A stretch of DNA of 64,000 bases from Lepidostoma basale. Taxonomy: Eukaryota; Arthropoda; Insecta; Trichoptera; Lepidostomatidae. The notes beneath the pieces are model-generated. The model saw nothing but the letters and a program-made list of their open reading frames with translations. It searched no databases and was not told where the DNA came from. Below are positions 33,935 through 45,419 of this stretch, piece by piece. The DNA lies in assembly GCA_022606425.2 (NCBI GenBank), contig JAHDVF020001472.1:103707-167706 (forward strand), in the 5' to 3' direction. A program made the position numbers and the translations under genes. Each line of letters starts with the position of its first letter. Positions within the stretch are counted from its first letter, which is position 1.

Positions 33935-34245
33935 ATGAATTATATCTTTCAGTTTCTTCGACATTCATACAACAAGTACTTGAAAATTGTACACAGAGTG
34001 ACCATGGAAGAGACAACAGACAGCAGCTACAAATTAACTAAAAATTCAGACATACACAGACACTGGACCAGGAACTGTGACAGATATCACTTAACGAATG
34101 CACGAACAATCAAGAATATTGAACAATGGACTGAAACTTTAAAATGAACTATCAAAAGACACAAGGAGTCTCACTACAACTCAATTTAAAAAATACCTGA
34201 AACATTACATAATTAAATGTAAGATCTAAAAATGTATCCATATAA
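33935..34245 (+). mobile_element. LINE C-terminal fragment, jockey/CR1-like
   Basis: Frames read HRHWTRNCDRYHLTNARTIK, then ELSKDTRSLTTTQFKKYLKH plus YII. An H-x-x-x-TRN block followed by L-P/S and FKK-L-K is the usual C-terminus of CR1/jockey-type reverse transcriptases. It is broken by one stop. Confidence 0.55.
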
Positions 34246-34650
34246 CCCAATTGGGTTTTTTAAAATAAAAAATATTTAAAAAATAAAAAGTCATACACAT
34301 ACGTCGATGTCGTTTCATTTAATGAACCACTGAAAATAGTAGTCATTTTTATGACTTTTTAAATGGCTTCAAATATTGAATTCTCCTCTTTGTTCTCATA
34401 TTGTTTTAAGTTGATTAATTTTTACGTATCTTTTATATCAGTAAAACGCTAACATCACCAAATATTCGATGTGGTAATAAATATCTGACTTCATCAACTT
34501 AGAGACAATTAAAATAATTTAAGCATGTAATTACATCTATATCCCAAAAGCTTACACAAAGTTTTACCAAAATTGCCACATTTACCTGGGAATAAAGAAT
34601 TACAAACTTCTCCCTGAAGAATTAAAAAAAATTAAGTCAATTTAAAATGA
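34246..34650. other. AT-rich stretch, no gene seen
   Basis: No coding motif or terminal repeat was recognised. Upstream exons of the CNG gene would be expected somewhere beyond 33925, but none could be supported here. Confidence 0.35.
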
Positions 34651-34654
34651 AACT

Positions 34655-34800
34655 AAAACTAACTAACTAACTAACTAACCATCACGCCGTCTCTCCGAAA
34701 GGGTATGCAGAAAGAATGGACTGTCACACTTAAACCGATGCGGCACTCTATCCTTCTCTTTTCGCCCCCGCGGGAGACGCGGGAAACTAAATTTATACCT
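34655..34800 (-). mobile_element. L-GTTA LINE 3' end, short variant
   Basis: (AACT)n at 34660-34677 is followed by CCATCACGCCGTCTCTCCGA and AAGAATGGACTGTCACACTT, then AAACCGATGCGGCACTCTA and CGCGGGAGACGCGGG. The part after GTCACACTT differs from the coding variant and is shared with 43527-43720 and 60500-60610, so two subfamilies share this 3' end. Confidence 0.75.
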
Positions 34801-34960
34801 AAATTCATTATTTAAAGTATGAGCTAACATCCTTACAGTATTTATTGTAATTAATGTGTTAATTTATTAATAAATTAATAAATTAATTTTAATTAATTAA
34901 TTAATTAGTTAATTTTAATTAATAAATTAATTTTATACTTTATAAACTAACTAACTAACT
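34801..34960. repeat. AT-rich simple repeat (TTAA/AATT)n
   Basis: Repeated AATTAATTAATTAATTA and TTAATTAATAAATTAATTTT between 34850 and 34940; low-complexity sequence between two LINE ends. Confidence 0.7.
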
Positions 34961-34961
34961 A

Positions 34962-35597
34962 ACTTACCATCACGCCGTCTCCCCGGAGGGGTAGGCAGAA
35001 AGAATGGAACGCCACACTGTTCTGTCCTGACATACGTCTCTCGCTTCCTCTACATTCATACATCTTGTCATGCACGCACGTCGATTTTCCGACTCCTCAC
35101 GTGACCGACATTCAATATTTGATTGATTTGATCGTGCCAAGTTTTCCTCGGTCTTCCTCTATTTCTAGCTCCGTTCACGCCGTTTACATATACCTTCTTT
35201 ACCATTCTGTCTTCACTCATTCTTTCCATGTGTCCAAACCATCTTAATGACCCTTTCCTTATTTTGTTCATAACACTTTCATTCGCACCACATTCACTTC
35301 TTATACTTGCATTTGTCGCTCTATCATATACAGATTTGCCACACATTCGTCTTAGAGATCTCATTTCTACTGCATTTATTCTACTTTCATCCTTCTTTTG
35401 CCAGTTCCATACTTCACTTCCATACATAAGGGTCGGCACAAGAACACCATTGTGCACTGCCATCTTGGCTTTTTTGGATAGGCTTTTGTTTGCGATGACA
35501 ACTTTAAGTGCACCATTTATTCTGTTGCCTGCCCCAACCCTTCTTTCAATATCCTTCTCTTTTAAGGTTTTTGTATTGGTTAGTATGTAGTACCTTA
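34962..35597 (-). mobile_element. L-GTTA LINE, 5'-truncated, long open C-terminal frame
   Basis: The minus strand carries an open 131-residue frame from [20 protein letters not shown] through [27 protein letters not shown]-like GSLRWFGHMERM and [17 protein letters not shown]. It continues upstream to about 35595 in the same family. The 3' end is CCCCTCCGGGGAGACGGCGTGATGG plus (TTAG)n. The copy is among the best preserved, but the polymerase domain is missing. Confidence 0.85.
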
Positions 35598-38150
35598 TAC
35601 GAGTACTTTTACCTTGTATTGTAAACTTTCTTATGTATATTTTTATGTAGTGATATCCCTCATCAAGCTCAGAAGTACTCCTTTTTGGTGAGGATCTACG
35701 ATTATTGGTTTAATATTAAATTAATGTGTTATTTGTAATTTTTTTTTTAACATTGTTAAAAACGAAATTTATAAAAAAAAAAATTAAAAAAATGTTGCGA
35801 GGTGTTCTGTGCTCTGGATAAACTAAAAAAAATGGAAATCAAAAAGTTTATTTAAAGCTATTTAAATTATGTATTACAGTTAATATGACTGAATAAATTA
35901 CACATATTAAACCATTTTGGACTTTACAATAACCACTGTTAAAAATGATGCAGAATTACATTTTAATCTTCAAATCTTTATAACTGAAGTATCAAATATT
36001 ACAAATATAGTTTTTAATCATTATTTCATGTATTCTGTTGAAAGGTAGGTGGTTTAAATTTTAAACTAGTAGAATTTTAATCTTCAATGGAAGATTATCA
36101 ATTCACATAAGATGGCTACAAATTTTAATTTTTAATTTTTTAAATTTATTTCAGCGAATTTGTAATGGTATCACGAATATAAGGTGTAAGCAAGAACTAT
36201 TTTAAGATTATCCATACAAAATTATTTTAAATATAATAGTAATGTATAATGTAATCCATTAGCATGTATACCGACGCAGTTTTCAATAGAGTGTTACGAA
36301 ATAGAAAATCTCATTTTTTCTTTTGTGCACTCTGGAAAAGAGAATATTTTATTCATGCGAGGAAAATTAGAATTTTATCCTAGAGAACATATTAGAATTT
36401 TTATACAAGATGAAATATAATGAAATAATTTAAAACGTGAGGCTCTAGAAATGAAATCAATCGTCTAATAATACACACAAAATAAAATAAAACATTGAAG
36501 TCTCATGATTATAATTAGGAATTAAAGATATTTTTATTGCGTTTCAAGAGTACTCAAAATGGCGTAGATGTTTGGTGTTAAATTTAATTTAAAAATGGTA
36601 ATAATCCGATATTTACATATAATCACATTGTTCTCTGTGCATTACTGTAACTATAATTAAGATTTTTACGCACATCATCTTCATACTCTAAAGAGTTTTA
36701 AAAATTGTCTGGATTTATTTCTTAAAATTTTCTTCAGTCGATACGTTATATTATCATGTTAAATAAAACAATTTTTTAAATAACTAAAGCACTGTTTTAA
36801 TACACTATTCTGAGTTTACTTTTCTCGGTATGTTTCGAAAACTTTACACCCACATCATCGAGAGAACGATATAATCGGAAGTTTATATCTATAATTTATA
36901 TTTTAACTGAAAAGTGGAAAAACAGTGTTTTATTTCATAAAAAAATCAACATTATGGAATTTCACAGTGTTAAAGCCTTAAGTTTATCTAAAATTAAATA
37001 AAACAGTTCATTTAAAACAATGATCTTATTGCGTAATGCGCTTTTCTGTCATAGAAGCCACTTGTGGCGTTATAAGATTGTAAAGGAACGTTTTTAAATA
37101 CCTTCAAATCACTGATCAGACAACCTTACACCTTTATCAAAAAATAATTTTCTTGTTTTCACAATAATTCTAGATTATTCTTTCGATGCTCCAAGATTTA
37201 CGGGCTTTAAGAAACGTTATACTTGACAGCACTATTGATGGCAGCAATCAGAATGCGACTCGCGACACCAGCTCCTTCCAACTCCAGCGGTAAGTGCCAG
37301 GACAAAATTAAAATTCCGGCGCATGCGTCTACCTTGTAATTAACTTGCCATTTGTTGACAACATTTGATTGAGGTGAGAACAATATGAATAATTCATCGG
37401 TAATTTAACTAATTCAATGTGGCAAAAACAAAAATGAATACACTCTAATCATTATTGAAAAATCGTGTAAGCTCGTTTTCTAATTCTTTACATTATTTTT
37501 AAATAAACTTAAGGCATTTACACTGGAATTCCATTTGGAATTAAAACATTGTTTAACACATTTATCATCGGAAGAATGGTGTAAACAGTTGATATCGTTC
37601 TCCCGATGATGAAGGTGCAAAACTTTCTAAACAGTGTTTTAATTAATATAAAATCGTATTTAAATTATGTTTGTATATTAAATAAAACAATTTTTTTTTT
37701 TTGAATTCATCAAAAAAGTTTCAACAGGTCACTTTTTCATTAAAAAAAATTGTAAAGAAAATTTCACTCTGTGTACATGTAAAACCACATTTTTACACAA
37801 CATATAATTTTTTAATTGTATAAAAAACAAATTGTATTCACTCAAAGTGATTTTTTTAATAAACTGCATCTTCCGGTACATTCAGATTTTAAACATTATA
37901 TTTAATGTTAATATCAGATGTAGTTTTTTTTATTGAGATTTTTAGATTTAAAACACGTCTCAATGCGCCCTTGACGTGATGACATCATGAAAATGGCACT
38001 TTAAAAGTTAGAATATTATTATTATAACTATGAATTAGTTACACCTGAAGATGGAGGTTGGGAAGGTGGTATAAATAAAAACACATTGAAAAGTGGTTTT
38101 AAGCAGTGTAATTTTTTGATAATTGTGCTTAACGATATCAAAAGAGCGGC
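35598..38150. other. AT-rich stretch with FB2 foldback fragments
   Basis: FB2 motifs occur at about 36780-36970 (TTTCTCGGTATGTTTCGAAA, ATCATCGAGAGAACGATATA) and 37490-37650 (ATATCGTTCTCCCGATGATG). No gene, RNA gene or LTR is recognised in the remainder. Confidence 0.4.
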
Positions 38151-38154
38151 TCAG

Positions 38155-38745
38155 ATGTAAACTGATCATCGATTATACACCTATTGAGCAAGTCATGCGA
38201 TTCACTTACCTAACATAGGCGTAGAGATCGGTAGCTACAGTGACTTATATGACGAAGTGCGAGCACAAACCAACAAAGCGACAGCCGTGGCTGGCTGCTT
38301 GCGCCACACCATATGGAGGAACAAATACATGCTAACCGAAAGTAAAGTCAAGATATGCAAGGCATGCGTTCGCCGCATGATGGCGTTGGAATAGAGGTCA
38401 GAACCGATACCAATAGAACTAAGAACCTTCTTAGAGTAGCAGAAATGCGAACCCTACGCTCCATCGCAGGCAAAACCCTCAGAAATCGGATCAGAAATGA
38501 AATGATAAGGTCTGTCTGGGTGTTGAGGACATAGTAAGACGGGAAAGAAGCAGAAGGCGCTTTTAGAGAGACCACGTGGACCGCATGGAGAATACAAGAA
38601 TTGCAAAAATTGTTAAAGATGGAAACCCAAGCAGCAAGAGATTACCAGGAAGGCCGCCAAAGAGATGGAGAGATGGCTGGACATTATCATCCCAGGACAG
38701 CTCTAAACTACGGAGGAAGAGGAAGAATTTTTTTTCAAATTAACA
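38155..38745 (+). mobile_element. LINE tail, family L-B, degenerate
   Basis: Frames include KSRYARHAFAA, NANPTLHRRQNPQKSDQK, then the reading [20 protein letters not shown] across a frameshift near 38640-38700, ending GAGGAAGAGGAAGAA. It is the same family as 13310 and 56194. Confidence 0.7.
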
Positions 38746-38989
38746 ATAAAGTTTCACTGTGTTTACGCCTGAAGGTTAAATTCAGGATTCTCTAATAGAA
38801 TCAGATACATACTTAGCACCCTCGGATATTGAATACCTACCTTATAAACATTTGACTTTTAGCATTTCATAATTCCAATGATATTGTGAATATTCGTATT
38901 TTAAAATCAATGAGACTACAGAGAAACCACTAGACACGAAACTATACCCAAAGCCCCAATCTATTTATAGTAACCACAAGAATTTACAC

Positions 38990-39405
38990 AGTAGAAATAA
39001 TATCTCTTAGACGAATGCGTGGAAAATCGGTGTATGTTAGAGTGTCTAATGAAAACATAAGATGTGAATGCGGTACGAATGATAGTGTTATGAACAAAAT
39101 AATGAAAGGAACATTAACATAGTTTGGACACATGAAAATAATGAATTAATAGTAAAAAATATACATGTTAACGATGTAAATGGAACTAGAAATAAAGAGA
39201 GACCGAGGAAAACGTGGCACGATCAAATAAATCAAATATTAAATGTCGGCCACTTGACAAGTCGGAGAAATCGACGTGTGTGCATGACACGATGTATGAA
39301 TGTTGAGGAAACAATAGAAGTATGTATGTCATGAAAAAAAAGTGTGTCAGTCCATTTTTTTTTGCCAACCGCTTCGGCAAGACGACGTGATGGTGAATAA
39401 GTTAG
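38990..39405 (+). mobile_element. LINE tail, family L-GTTA, degenerate
   Basis: RCECGTNDSVMNKIMKGT, then [18 protein letters not shown] and RRNRRVCMTRCMNVEET across frame breaks, ending GGTGAATAAGTTAGTTATC. Several point changes and a short A-run at the usual frameshift site. Confidence 0.78.
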
Positions 39406-39854
39406 TTATCTACACACAAAAAGAAATTACACAAAATTTCTTAATTTTAAAAATTAAATCTTCAATCTTCTGGTGGAGATGGCAGCAAGCAGCCGAAACC
39501 GATCGTTGATTAACACAAGTGGAAGCACGCTAAATATATAAAATAAAGATTTTTGTATCCAAATTATTTTGTATTCATTATTTTAAATGAACTTTTACCA
39601 AGAAATTTACAATACAAAATATTAATTATTTGAACATCAATTATCTTACATAATCTAATAAAATTATTTAAATTACATAAATTCGTTACCAAAAGTAAGT
39701 ATTACATGATTTAATGTATTTTGAGCATTGAGTTTATAACATACCTACATTATGGTTTATGACACTTTTATTTATAAATTTTCAAGTAAGATGAAAGATC
39801 AATTATATTTTAACCACTTTTGAGTTGAACTATCGGATTTAGACACTTTAAGTA

Positions 39855-39965
39855 CTCAATTCGAAAGATAACGTCTGTTTTCTAGAAATGTTATTATAAT
39901 ATAATTTATGGGAATGACATGTTTCGCCTATCTAAGGCATTTTCAAATATCTACTTTTAGTACCT
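39855..39965. mobile_element. FB1 MITE half copy
   Basis: CGAAAGATAACGTCTGTTTTCTAGAAATG then TTTATGGGAATGACATGTTTCGCC; the second arm is absent. It is followed by AAACATTGC-type hairpin remnants. Confidence 0.55.
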
Positions 39966-40481
39966 TCAACGCATTCATCATAATTTGCTTTAACTTTATA
40001 GTTATAGCAATGTTTCGGAAACAATTGGTAATAGATAGAAAAAATTGATTAATAAAACAATATATAAACCAAATTGCTTAAAAGTATCATAAAATCGATG
40101 CTATGGTTCAAAAGAGAGCCCTTTAATGTATCCATACAAAATAACGTTTTGCTATGTCAGTATGCGATATAGTATGTGAGAGAGCAAGAAACGTGCCTCC
40201 AGGTGTGGTGTTACTGCAACACCCGGCGTCCCTAGAAATGACGTTAAGTCGGCAAAATCTTTCACCAAAATAGCAAGATAAATAAAATAGTTGAGACCCT
40301 ATTAGGGTCACACTTATGAGACTAGCTTGTCATTGAAACTAAGAATAAGAAGTGTGCGATGAGTGTATTCGACAATATGTTATAACATAGCTACCTAAGC
40401 TAACATTTTGTGATACGTGAATAGAAAATTTCATATACAGAAAACAATATCAGCTTCTGCAAGTAAATTACAAACAGTCAA

Positions 40482-40527
40482 CTTTTGAGAATTTTTTGCA
40501 AATGCATTTGCAAAAAATTCTCAAAAG
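40482..40527. repeat. 46-bp perfect palindrome
   Basis: The half-site CTTTTGAGAATTTTTTGCAA plus ATG is followed directly by its exact inverse, with no loop (centre ATG|CAT). I find no second copy in the window. Confidence 0.95.
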
Positions 40528-40656
40528 GCACCCGTATAGATAATCTTCAATAAAATAAAATAAAATCATTTAATTTTCCAAAAGATATTACAAACAAAAT
40601 TAAAGTTTAAGGAATCTTTGTAGAACTGGTAAAATATAATAATAAAATATAACATA

Positions 40657-41912
40657 TGAAATTAGCGTTTTGCCGTAGTGGCAACTTTGATCTCAAATAT
40701 CTTCTCTTTGGTTAGGAATTCCAAATTCAAATTTATACAGCTATTTACTCAAGTATTTGTGTTTCGAAAATTATAATTCATTTGTTTTTTCCTCATTTGT
40801 TTTTTTCTTTGCGTCACTCAGTTTACAAAATGGAAAACTTGAAATATCGCGTTATTTACGAGTACGAGTTCCACCGTGGCACCAGTGCTGCAGAAACGGC
40901 TCGAAGGATTAATGATGTGTATGGCGACGGTGCCGCAAAAGAAAACACAGTGCGTTTTTGGTTCCAACGTTTTCGTTCTGGAAATTTCGACCTGCAGAAC
41001 AAGCCCCGTGGACGGCCGGAGACCAAAGTTGATAATGAAGAATTGAAGGCTATTGTGGATGCGGATCCATCGCAAACCACGTCCGAGTTAGCTGCAGGCT
41101 GCGGTGTTAGTGATAAAACTATTTTAATCCACTTGAAGCAAATTGGGAAGGTGAAAAAGCTTGAAAGGTGGGTACCTCACGAATTGAGTGAAGCAAATCA
41201 ACAAACGCGCGTTGACTGCTGCGTTGCATTACTCAACCGGCACAATAATGAAGGGATTTTGAATCGAATCATTACCTGTGATGAAAAGTGGATCCTGTAT
41301 GATAATCGGAAGCGCTCATCGCAATGGCTGAACCCTGCCGAACCAGCCAAACCATGCCCCAAGCGAAAATTGACTCCAAAAAAGTTACTTGTGAGCGTTT
41401 GGTGGACTAGTGCTGGTGTCGTTCACTACAGCTTTCTTAAATCTGGCCAGACGATTACGGCAGATGTCTATTGTCAGCAACTGCAAACCATGATGGAAAA
41501 GCTAGCTGCTAAACAACCGAGGCTGGTTAATCGCTCTAGGCCACTGCTGCTTCATGATAACGTTAGACCACACACTGCACAACAGACGGCTACCAAATTA
41601 GAAGAGCTTCAATTGGAATGTCTAAGACATCCACCGTACTTTCCGGACCTTGCCCCAACAGATTATTATTTTTTTCGAAATTTGGATAACTTCTTGCAAG
41701 GGAAAAAATTCAACTCCGATGGGGCAGTCCAAACCGACTTCAAAGATTTTATTGATTCCCGTCCGAATGTTTTTTTTAGTAAAGGGATCGATGAACTACA
41801 TATGAGATGGCAAAAGTGCATAGATAGCAATGGTACATACTTTTATTAAATAAATATATTATATTTAAAAAAAATCAACTTTATGTTCCTCCCATACAAA
41901 ACGCCAATTTCA
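40657..41912 (+). mobile_element. mariner transposon, 1256 bp, full-length
   Basis: Terminal repeats TGAAATTAGCGTTTTG (40657-40672) and CAAAACGCCAATTTCA (41897-41912) match at 15 of 16 positions. TA flanks each end (40655-40656 and 41913-41914), the mariner target duplication. The size and single-ORF layout are standard for Tc1/mariner elements. Confidence 0.93.
40830..41849 (+). CDS. mariner transposase, apparently intact
   Basis: Cut-and-paste transposase that binds its terminal repeats through two helix-turn-helix domains and cuts with a DDE/D core. The 339-residue frame from ATG 40830 (MENLKYRVIYEYEFHRG) is chosen over the in-frame ATG at 40782 because family members start close to this point. 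Residues ENTVRFWFQRFRSGNF and RGRPETK lie in the N-terminal DNA-binding half. WVPHELSE is the conserved linker that follows it. The catalytic residues are Asp in TCDEKW, Asp in LLHDNVRPHT and Asp in PDLAPTDYYFF; the last two are 34 residues apart (D,D34D, true mariner). No stop or frameshift is visible. Sequence resembles the cecropia/Hsmar1-like branch of mariners by memory. Whether it is active cannot be told from sequence alone. Confidence 0.95.
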   Translation: MENLKYRVIYEYEFHRGTSAAETARRINDVYGDGAAKENTVRFWFQRFRSGNFDLQNKPRGRPETKVDNEELKAIVDADPSQTTSELAAGCGVSDKTILIHLKQIGKVKKLERWVPHELSEANQQTRVDCCVALLNRHNNEGILNRIITCDEKWILYDNRKRSSQWLNPAEPAKPCPKRKLTPKKLLVSVWWTSAGVVHYSFLKSGQTITADVYCQQLQTMMEKLAAKQPRLVNRSRPLLLHDNVRPHTAQQTATKLEELQLECLRHPPYFPDLAPTDYYFFRNLDNFLQGKKFNSDGAVQTDFKDFIDSRPNVFFSKGIDELHMRWQKCIDSNGTYFY

Positions 41913-41944
41913 TACGTAAGGACCTAATATAATACCTGGAACGC

Positions 41945-42205
41945 AGGATGGTTTGACTTAAGGAAGATAATCTCTAAAGTCAAGAGGATTTGTCTTCTGA
42001 AAGTAGATACTTTCACTAATATGAAAGACGTGTTCAGCAGACTGATTCCCACCGGTGTCACCAGAGGCAGGTTGATTCTGGCAGCCGGTAGGTAAAACAA
42101 TCCAAGCCGTTGCTGTTAGAGATATCTATCAGGAACGAAAATATCAAATTTCTCCAGCACGGCCGAATTCTCGAAATATCCCCCGATTAATCTAAAGAAA
42201 TCTCA
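41945..42205 (+). repeat. R1 interspersed repeat
   Basis: Matches the inverted copy at 33236-33515 block by block, with small indels. It lies directly after the mariner and has no ORF. Confidence 0.7.
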
Positions 42206-42665
42206 TTTATATTCTACCCATGTAGATAGGTAATTGTGTTTTAATTTTATGTTTCTATTATACGAGTATTATATAATAGTTTATGGTATCAATCGGGAGG
42301 TATACCAGTGTCTATCTGCGAGTTTACTCGTGCGCACAATTTCGATATTATGACAAAGTCAACAGAGATAGCACTTCCCCTCATTTAATGCGATATTAGA
42401 ATATTGATTAATAAATAAAAGTCTAGCAGACGGCTAACGAATTGACGATTTCTGCCTGGCATCGAATGTCCCAGTTATTCAAAATGAGTTGAATGTTTAA
42501 AGGTAACGAAGATTTCCACTAGATGACTTAGGTATACAGGTATGAAACGAGTTCATATTTTATTTTAAGCAGCTTCAACGTAAGATATTCAGTTGACTCC
42601 TACAATCCCAGAAATAGACGATCTAAAAATCTTCTATCCTAACCTTAAAAATAATAACCTAACAT
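42206..42665. other. Stretch without recognised feature
   Basis: No coding motif, tandem array or terminal repeat was recognised. Confidence 0.35.
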
Positions 42666-42667
42666 TC

Positions 42668-43155
42668 ATCATCATCCTAAGCTCGACAGCCCTGGGTGGG
42701 CCTTGGCTGAATCCAGGAGCTTCCTCCATTCTTGTCTGTTTGATGCCCCCATTCTCCAATTTCTCACTTGCAACACCGATGCATCCGTGTTGACACTGTC
42801 CATCCATCGCATTTTGGGCCTTCCTGGTCTTCTACGTCCCTGTGGTACTGAGAGCGTGAGGCGTTTTGTAGGGTTGTCGTCGTCCATTCTGATTATGTGA
42901 CCAGCCCATCTCAGGCGCCCTACTTTGATGGATCTGATCACATCGGGCTCTTTATAGATATCATATAGCTCTCGGTTATATCGACGACGCCAACCATTGT
43001 GGTCTCTCACTGGGCCATATATTGTCCTAAGAACCCTTCTTTCAAATGCTGCGATGGACCTTTCAGTGTGTTTTGTCATCACCCAGGTTTCAGAGGCATA
43101 TGTGAGGACTGGTTTGATCAGGGTCTTGTACAATAGCCTAACATTACCTAACCTA
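42668..43155 (-). mobile_element. LINE tail, family L-H, long open frame
   Basis: The C-terminal part of a 270-residue minus-strand frame reads LLYKTLIKPVLTYASETWVM, then ERSIAAFERRVLRTIYGP, GRLRWAGHIIRMDDDNPTKR and GRRRPGRPKMRWMDSV, stopping at AKAHPGLSSLG. This is the post-RT domain of an RTE-like LINE; the part of the frame before about 43160 is unrelated AT-rich sequence. The 3' end is ATGATGATGAATG. It is open, hence fairly young, but has no polymerase. Confidence 0.85.
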
Positions 43156-43524
43156 AATTTAAAATAATGTAAGATTTTATCGAAAACTAGTGGCTGATTT
43201 ATCCTCTGAATTGTATTATTATATATTATAAATATATAAGAGCAAAACAGAGAATGAATAGAAGTAGAATAAATATTAAGATATTGTGACAGACGTGAAG
43301 AGATAACGACGTGCGTTAATGACAAGATGTATACATGTTGAAGAATCAAGAGAAGTAATATAATTTTTTTATCAGTATTTATTATTTCAATTTTAATTTT
43401 ATTATTATTATTTTTGTATATATTGTTATTAAGGGTAACATACAGTGATTTCAATATACATATACAAACACATAGAGACAACAAACCAAGGCCAATTAAA
43501 TGTTATCACAAATATTATATTACT
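43156..43524. other. AT-rich stretch upstream of L-H fragment
   Basis: Covered by the low-complexity start of a long minus-strand ORF (Ile/Asn/Lys-rich) that shows no domain; I do not treat it as coding. Confidence 0.4.
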
Positions 43525-43525
43525 A

Positions 43526-43725
43526 ATTAACTAACTAACTAACCATCACGCCGTCTCCCCGAAGGGGTAGGCAGAAAGAATGGACTGCCACACTTTAACC
43601 GATGCGGCAATCCATGCTTTTCTTTTCGCACCCACGGGAGACGTGATGTGATGGGTTGCGAACCTCATCGCCACCAATAGGCATCTCCCGCGCACACTTC
43701 GATCGCCCAACGTCCACAAAATAAA
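43526..43725 (-). mobile_element. L-GTTA LINE 3' end, short variant
   Basis: (AACT)n then CCATCACGCCGTCTCCCCGA, AGAATGGACTGCCACACTTT, AACCGATGCGGCAATCCATG and CGGGAGACGTGATGTGATGG. This is the longest copy of the non-coding subfamily 3' end seen here. The 228-residue ORF over it is chance. Confidence 0.72.
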
Positions 43726-44504
43726 TCTAAAAAAAATAATATAAAATACAATGATACAAAATAAAATAAAATAACCAAATAAAAATATAATAAAATTATA
43801 TAACAACTGGCATATACAAGATTCAAAGAGAAAAGTTGTAATAATCATAATAATGAATAATAAGAGATGAAATATAAAATAATAGTATGTCAGGAAAGCA
43901 CAGTGTGGTGTGTGGTGCTCCTTTGGGGGGACTGCGTGATGGTTCGTTTTTAATAAGGATATAAAATTAACACGAAATGGCGATTCGGATTCTGGTTGAT
44001 CTAGAAAAGCACATATTAGCACATAGCAAAGCACATAGCACAGATATTGAGTAAGCATCTGAAGGTTCATCTCTCTGCACACTCTTCTAGTAATTGTGCA
44101 AATGGAGCCAGAAAATAAAGTCTTCATACCACGACATTCGAAGGTGAAATTTGTTACACCAAACTTATACTGTTTTTCTATAGTTATCATGACATTTAGA
44201 ATATTCACGGTGCACCGTATTCCAAAGCGCAAAAGTTAGTTATTAAATTGTCTAGAAAGTTCGAACGGAGTTTCGTATTATGGTCACGCGATGTGATTGA
44301 AGGCATTGATTGATCTTCACTTGAAATAATACAAAATTTACAACAGAAATGAAGATAATTTACATGGAATAACAAACGAAAGTAAATTTAAACGTAGCGC
44401 AGCCAACAAATACGAATAGAAAAATTATTTGTAGTTTGATTTCAACATTTTTGGAGATGTTTAAAATAATGTTACTTATTCTTCAATTCTTTATGTTTCA
44501 AATG

Positions 44505-44605
44505 TTTATTAACGAAAGGCAAAATATGTCATTGAAATAAACCATAATAATAATGCTAGAAAACAGACGTTCTTATTTGTATTAATTATTTAAATAATGA
44601 AAATA
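44505..44605. mobile_element. FB1 MITE half copy
   Basis: GGCAAAATATGTCATTGAAA then AATGCTAGAAAACAGACGTT and TATTAATTATTTAAATAATG, the right arm of FB1 only. A (T)17 run follows at about 44623. Confidence 0.5.
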
Positions 44606-44762
44606 AAGTATATTTTTTAAACTGTTTTTTTTTTTTTTTTTGTATACAACAGGTTTTTATGACCCTATCACTGTATACAATTTACATAAATTTTGCATGC
44701 ATTTTACATACATTTTAAAATACATGTTAAAATAAAACAATTAAAATAAAATAAAACAATAT

Positions 44763-45357
44763 TTAACAGTTGTGGTATGTACCTATATGTTCCTTAAAGG
44801 ACGTATAGGTCATTTGGAAAATGTCCACATCGACTGACACCTCATTCAAGAGCACCATACCCCGAGTCATTGTATGCTGCGCCAAGACATTTGTCCTGCT
44901 ATGCGGTATGCACAACAGATCGTGTCTTCTAGCGCGAGCATACCTGTCCGGTGCATTGAGACCATAACACTCTAAGAGGTATGGGCTATCAATGAGGTTA
45001 CGGAGTATTTTAAATCCTAAGATCATCAATGTACCCTTTCTTCTTGATTCGAGACTGCGGTACTCTTTGTTAATCAATAGATCATTGTGGTGCATAAACC
45101 TCGGATATACCCCATTCATCCGCATGTAGAGGTATCTCAGAAATTTTTTCTGGATTTGTTCTAATACCTCCACATACTTGTGCTGGTATGGAGACCATAC
45201 ACCACTCGCGTATTCTAATTTTGATCTAACGATGCCGTTAAACATTGATGTCATCGCTTCGGGATTTCGGAACTGTTTGCAAGTCCTTAAGACAAAACCC
45301 AGAAGTTTATAGCCAGTCGATGCCAACATTAACACGTGATCAGAAAAGGTCAGCCTG
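44763..45357 (-). mobile_element. LINE C-terminal fragment, jockey/CR1-like, open frame
   Basis: A minus-strand frame of about 197 codons begins NRLTFSDHV and reads STGYKLLGFVLRTCKQF, RSKLEYASGVWSPYQHKYVE, EQIQKKFLRYLYMRM and ends SFKEHIGTYHNC. LEYAS-x-VWSP followed by IQ-x-KFLR is the signature just after the reverse transcriptase core of jockey/CR1-type elements. It is 5'-truncated at 45357 and otherwise open. Confidence 0.85.
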
Positions 45358-45419
45358 TTAAATTATAAAACATTGTTTTTAAGTGTCTTATTTATTTTTT
45401 GCGGCTGATAATACAGTTG

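Noticed and set aside
33850..34147. Plus-strand ORFs across CNG exon 1
   Set aside because: The first part is antisense to exon 1; only the section after 33935 shows LINE C-terminal motifs and was kept as a mobile-element remnant.
43546..44232. 228-residue minus-strand ORF
   Set aside because: It starts in unique AT-rich sequence and ends in the L-GTTA 3'-UTR; composition is Phe/Ile-rich low complexity.
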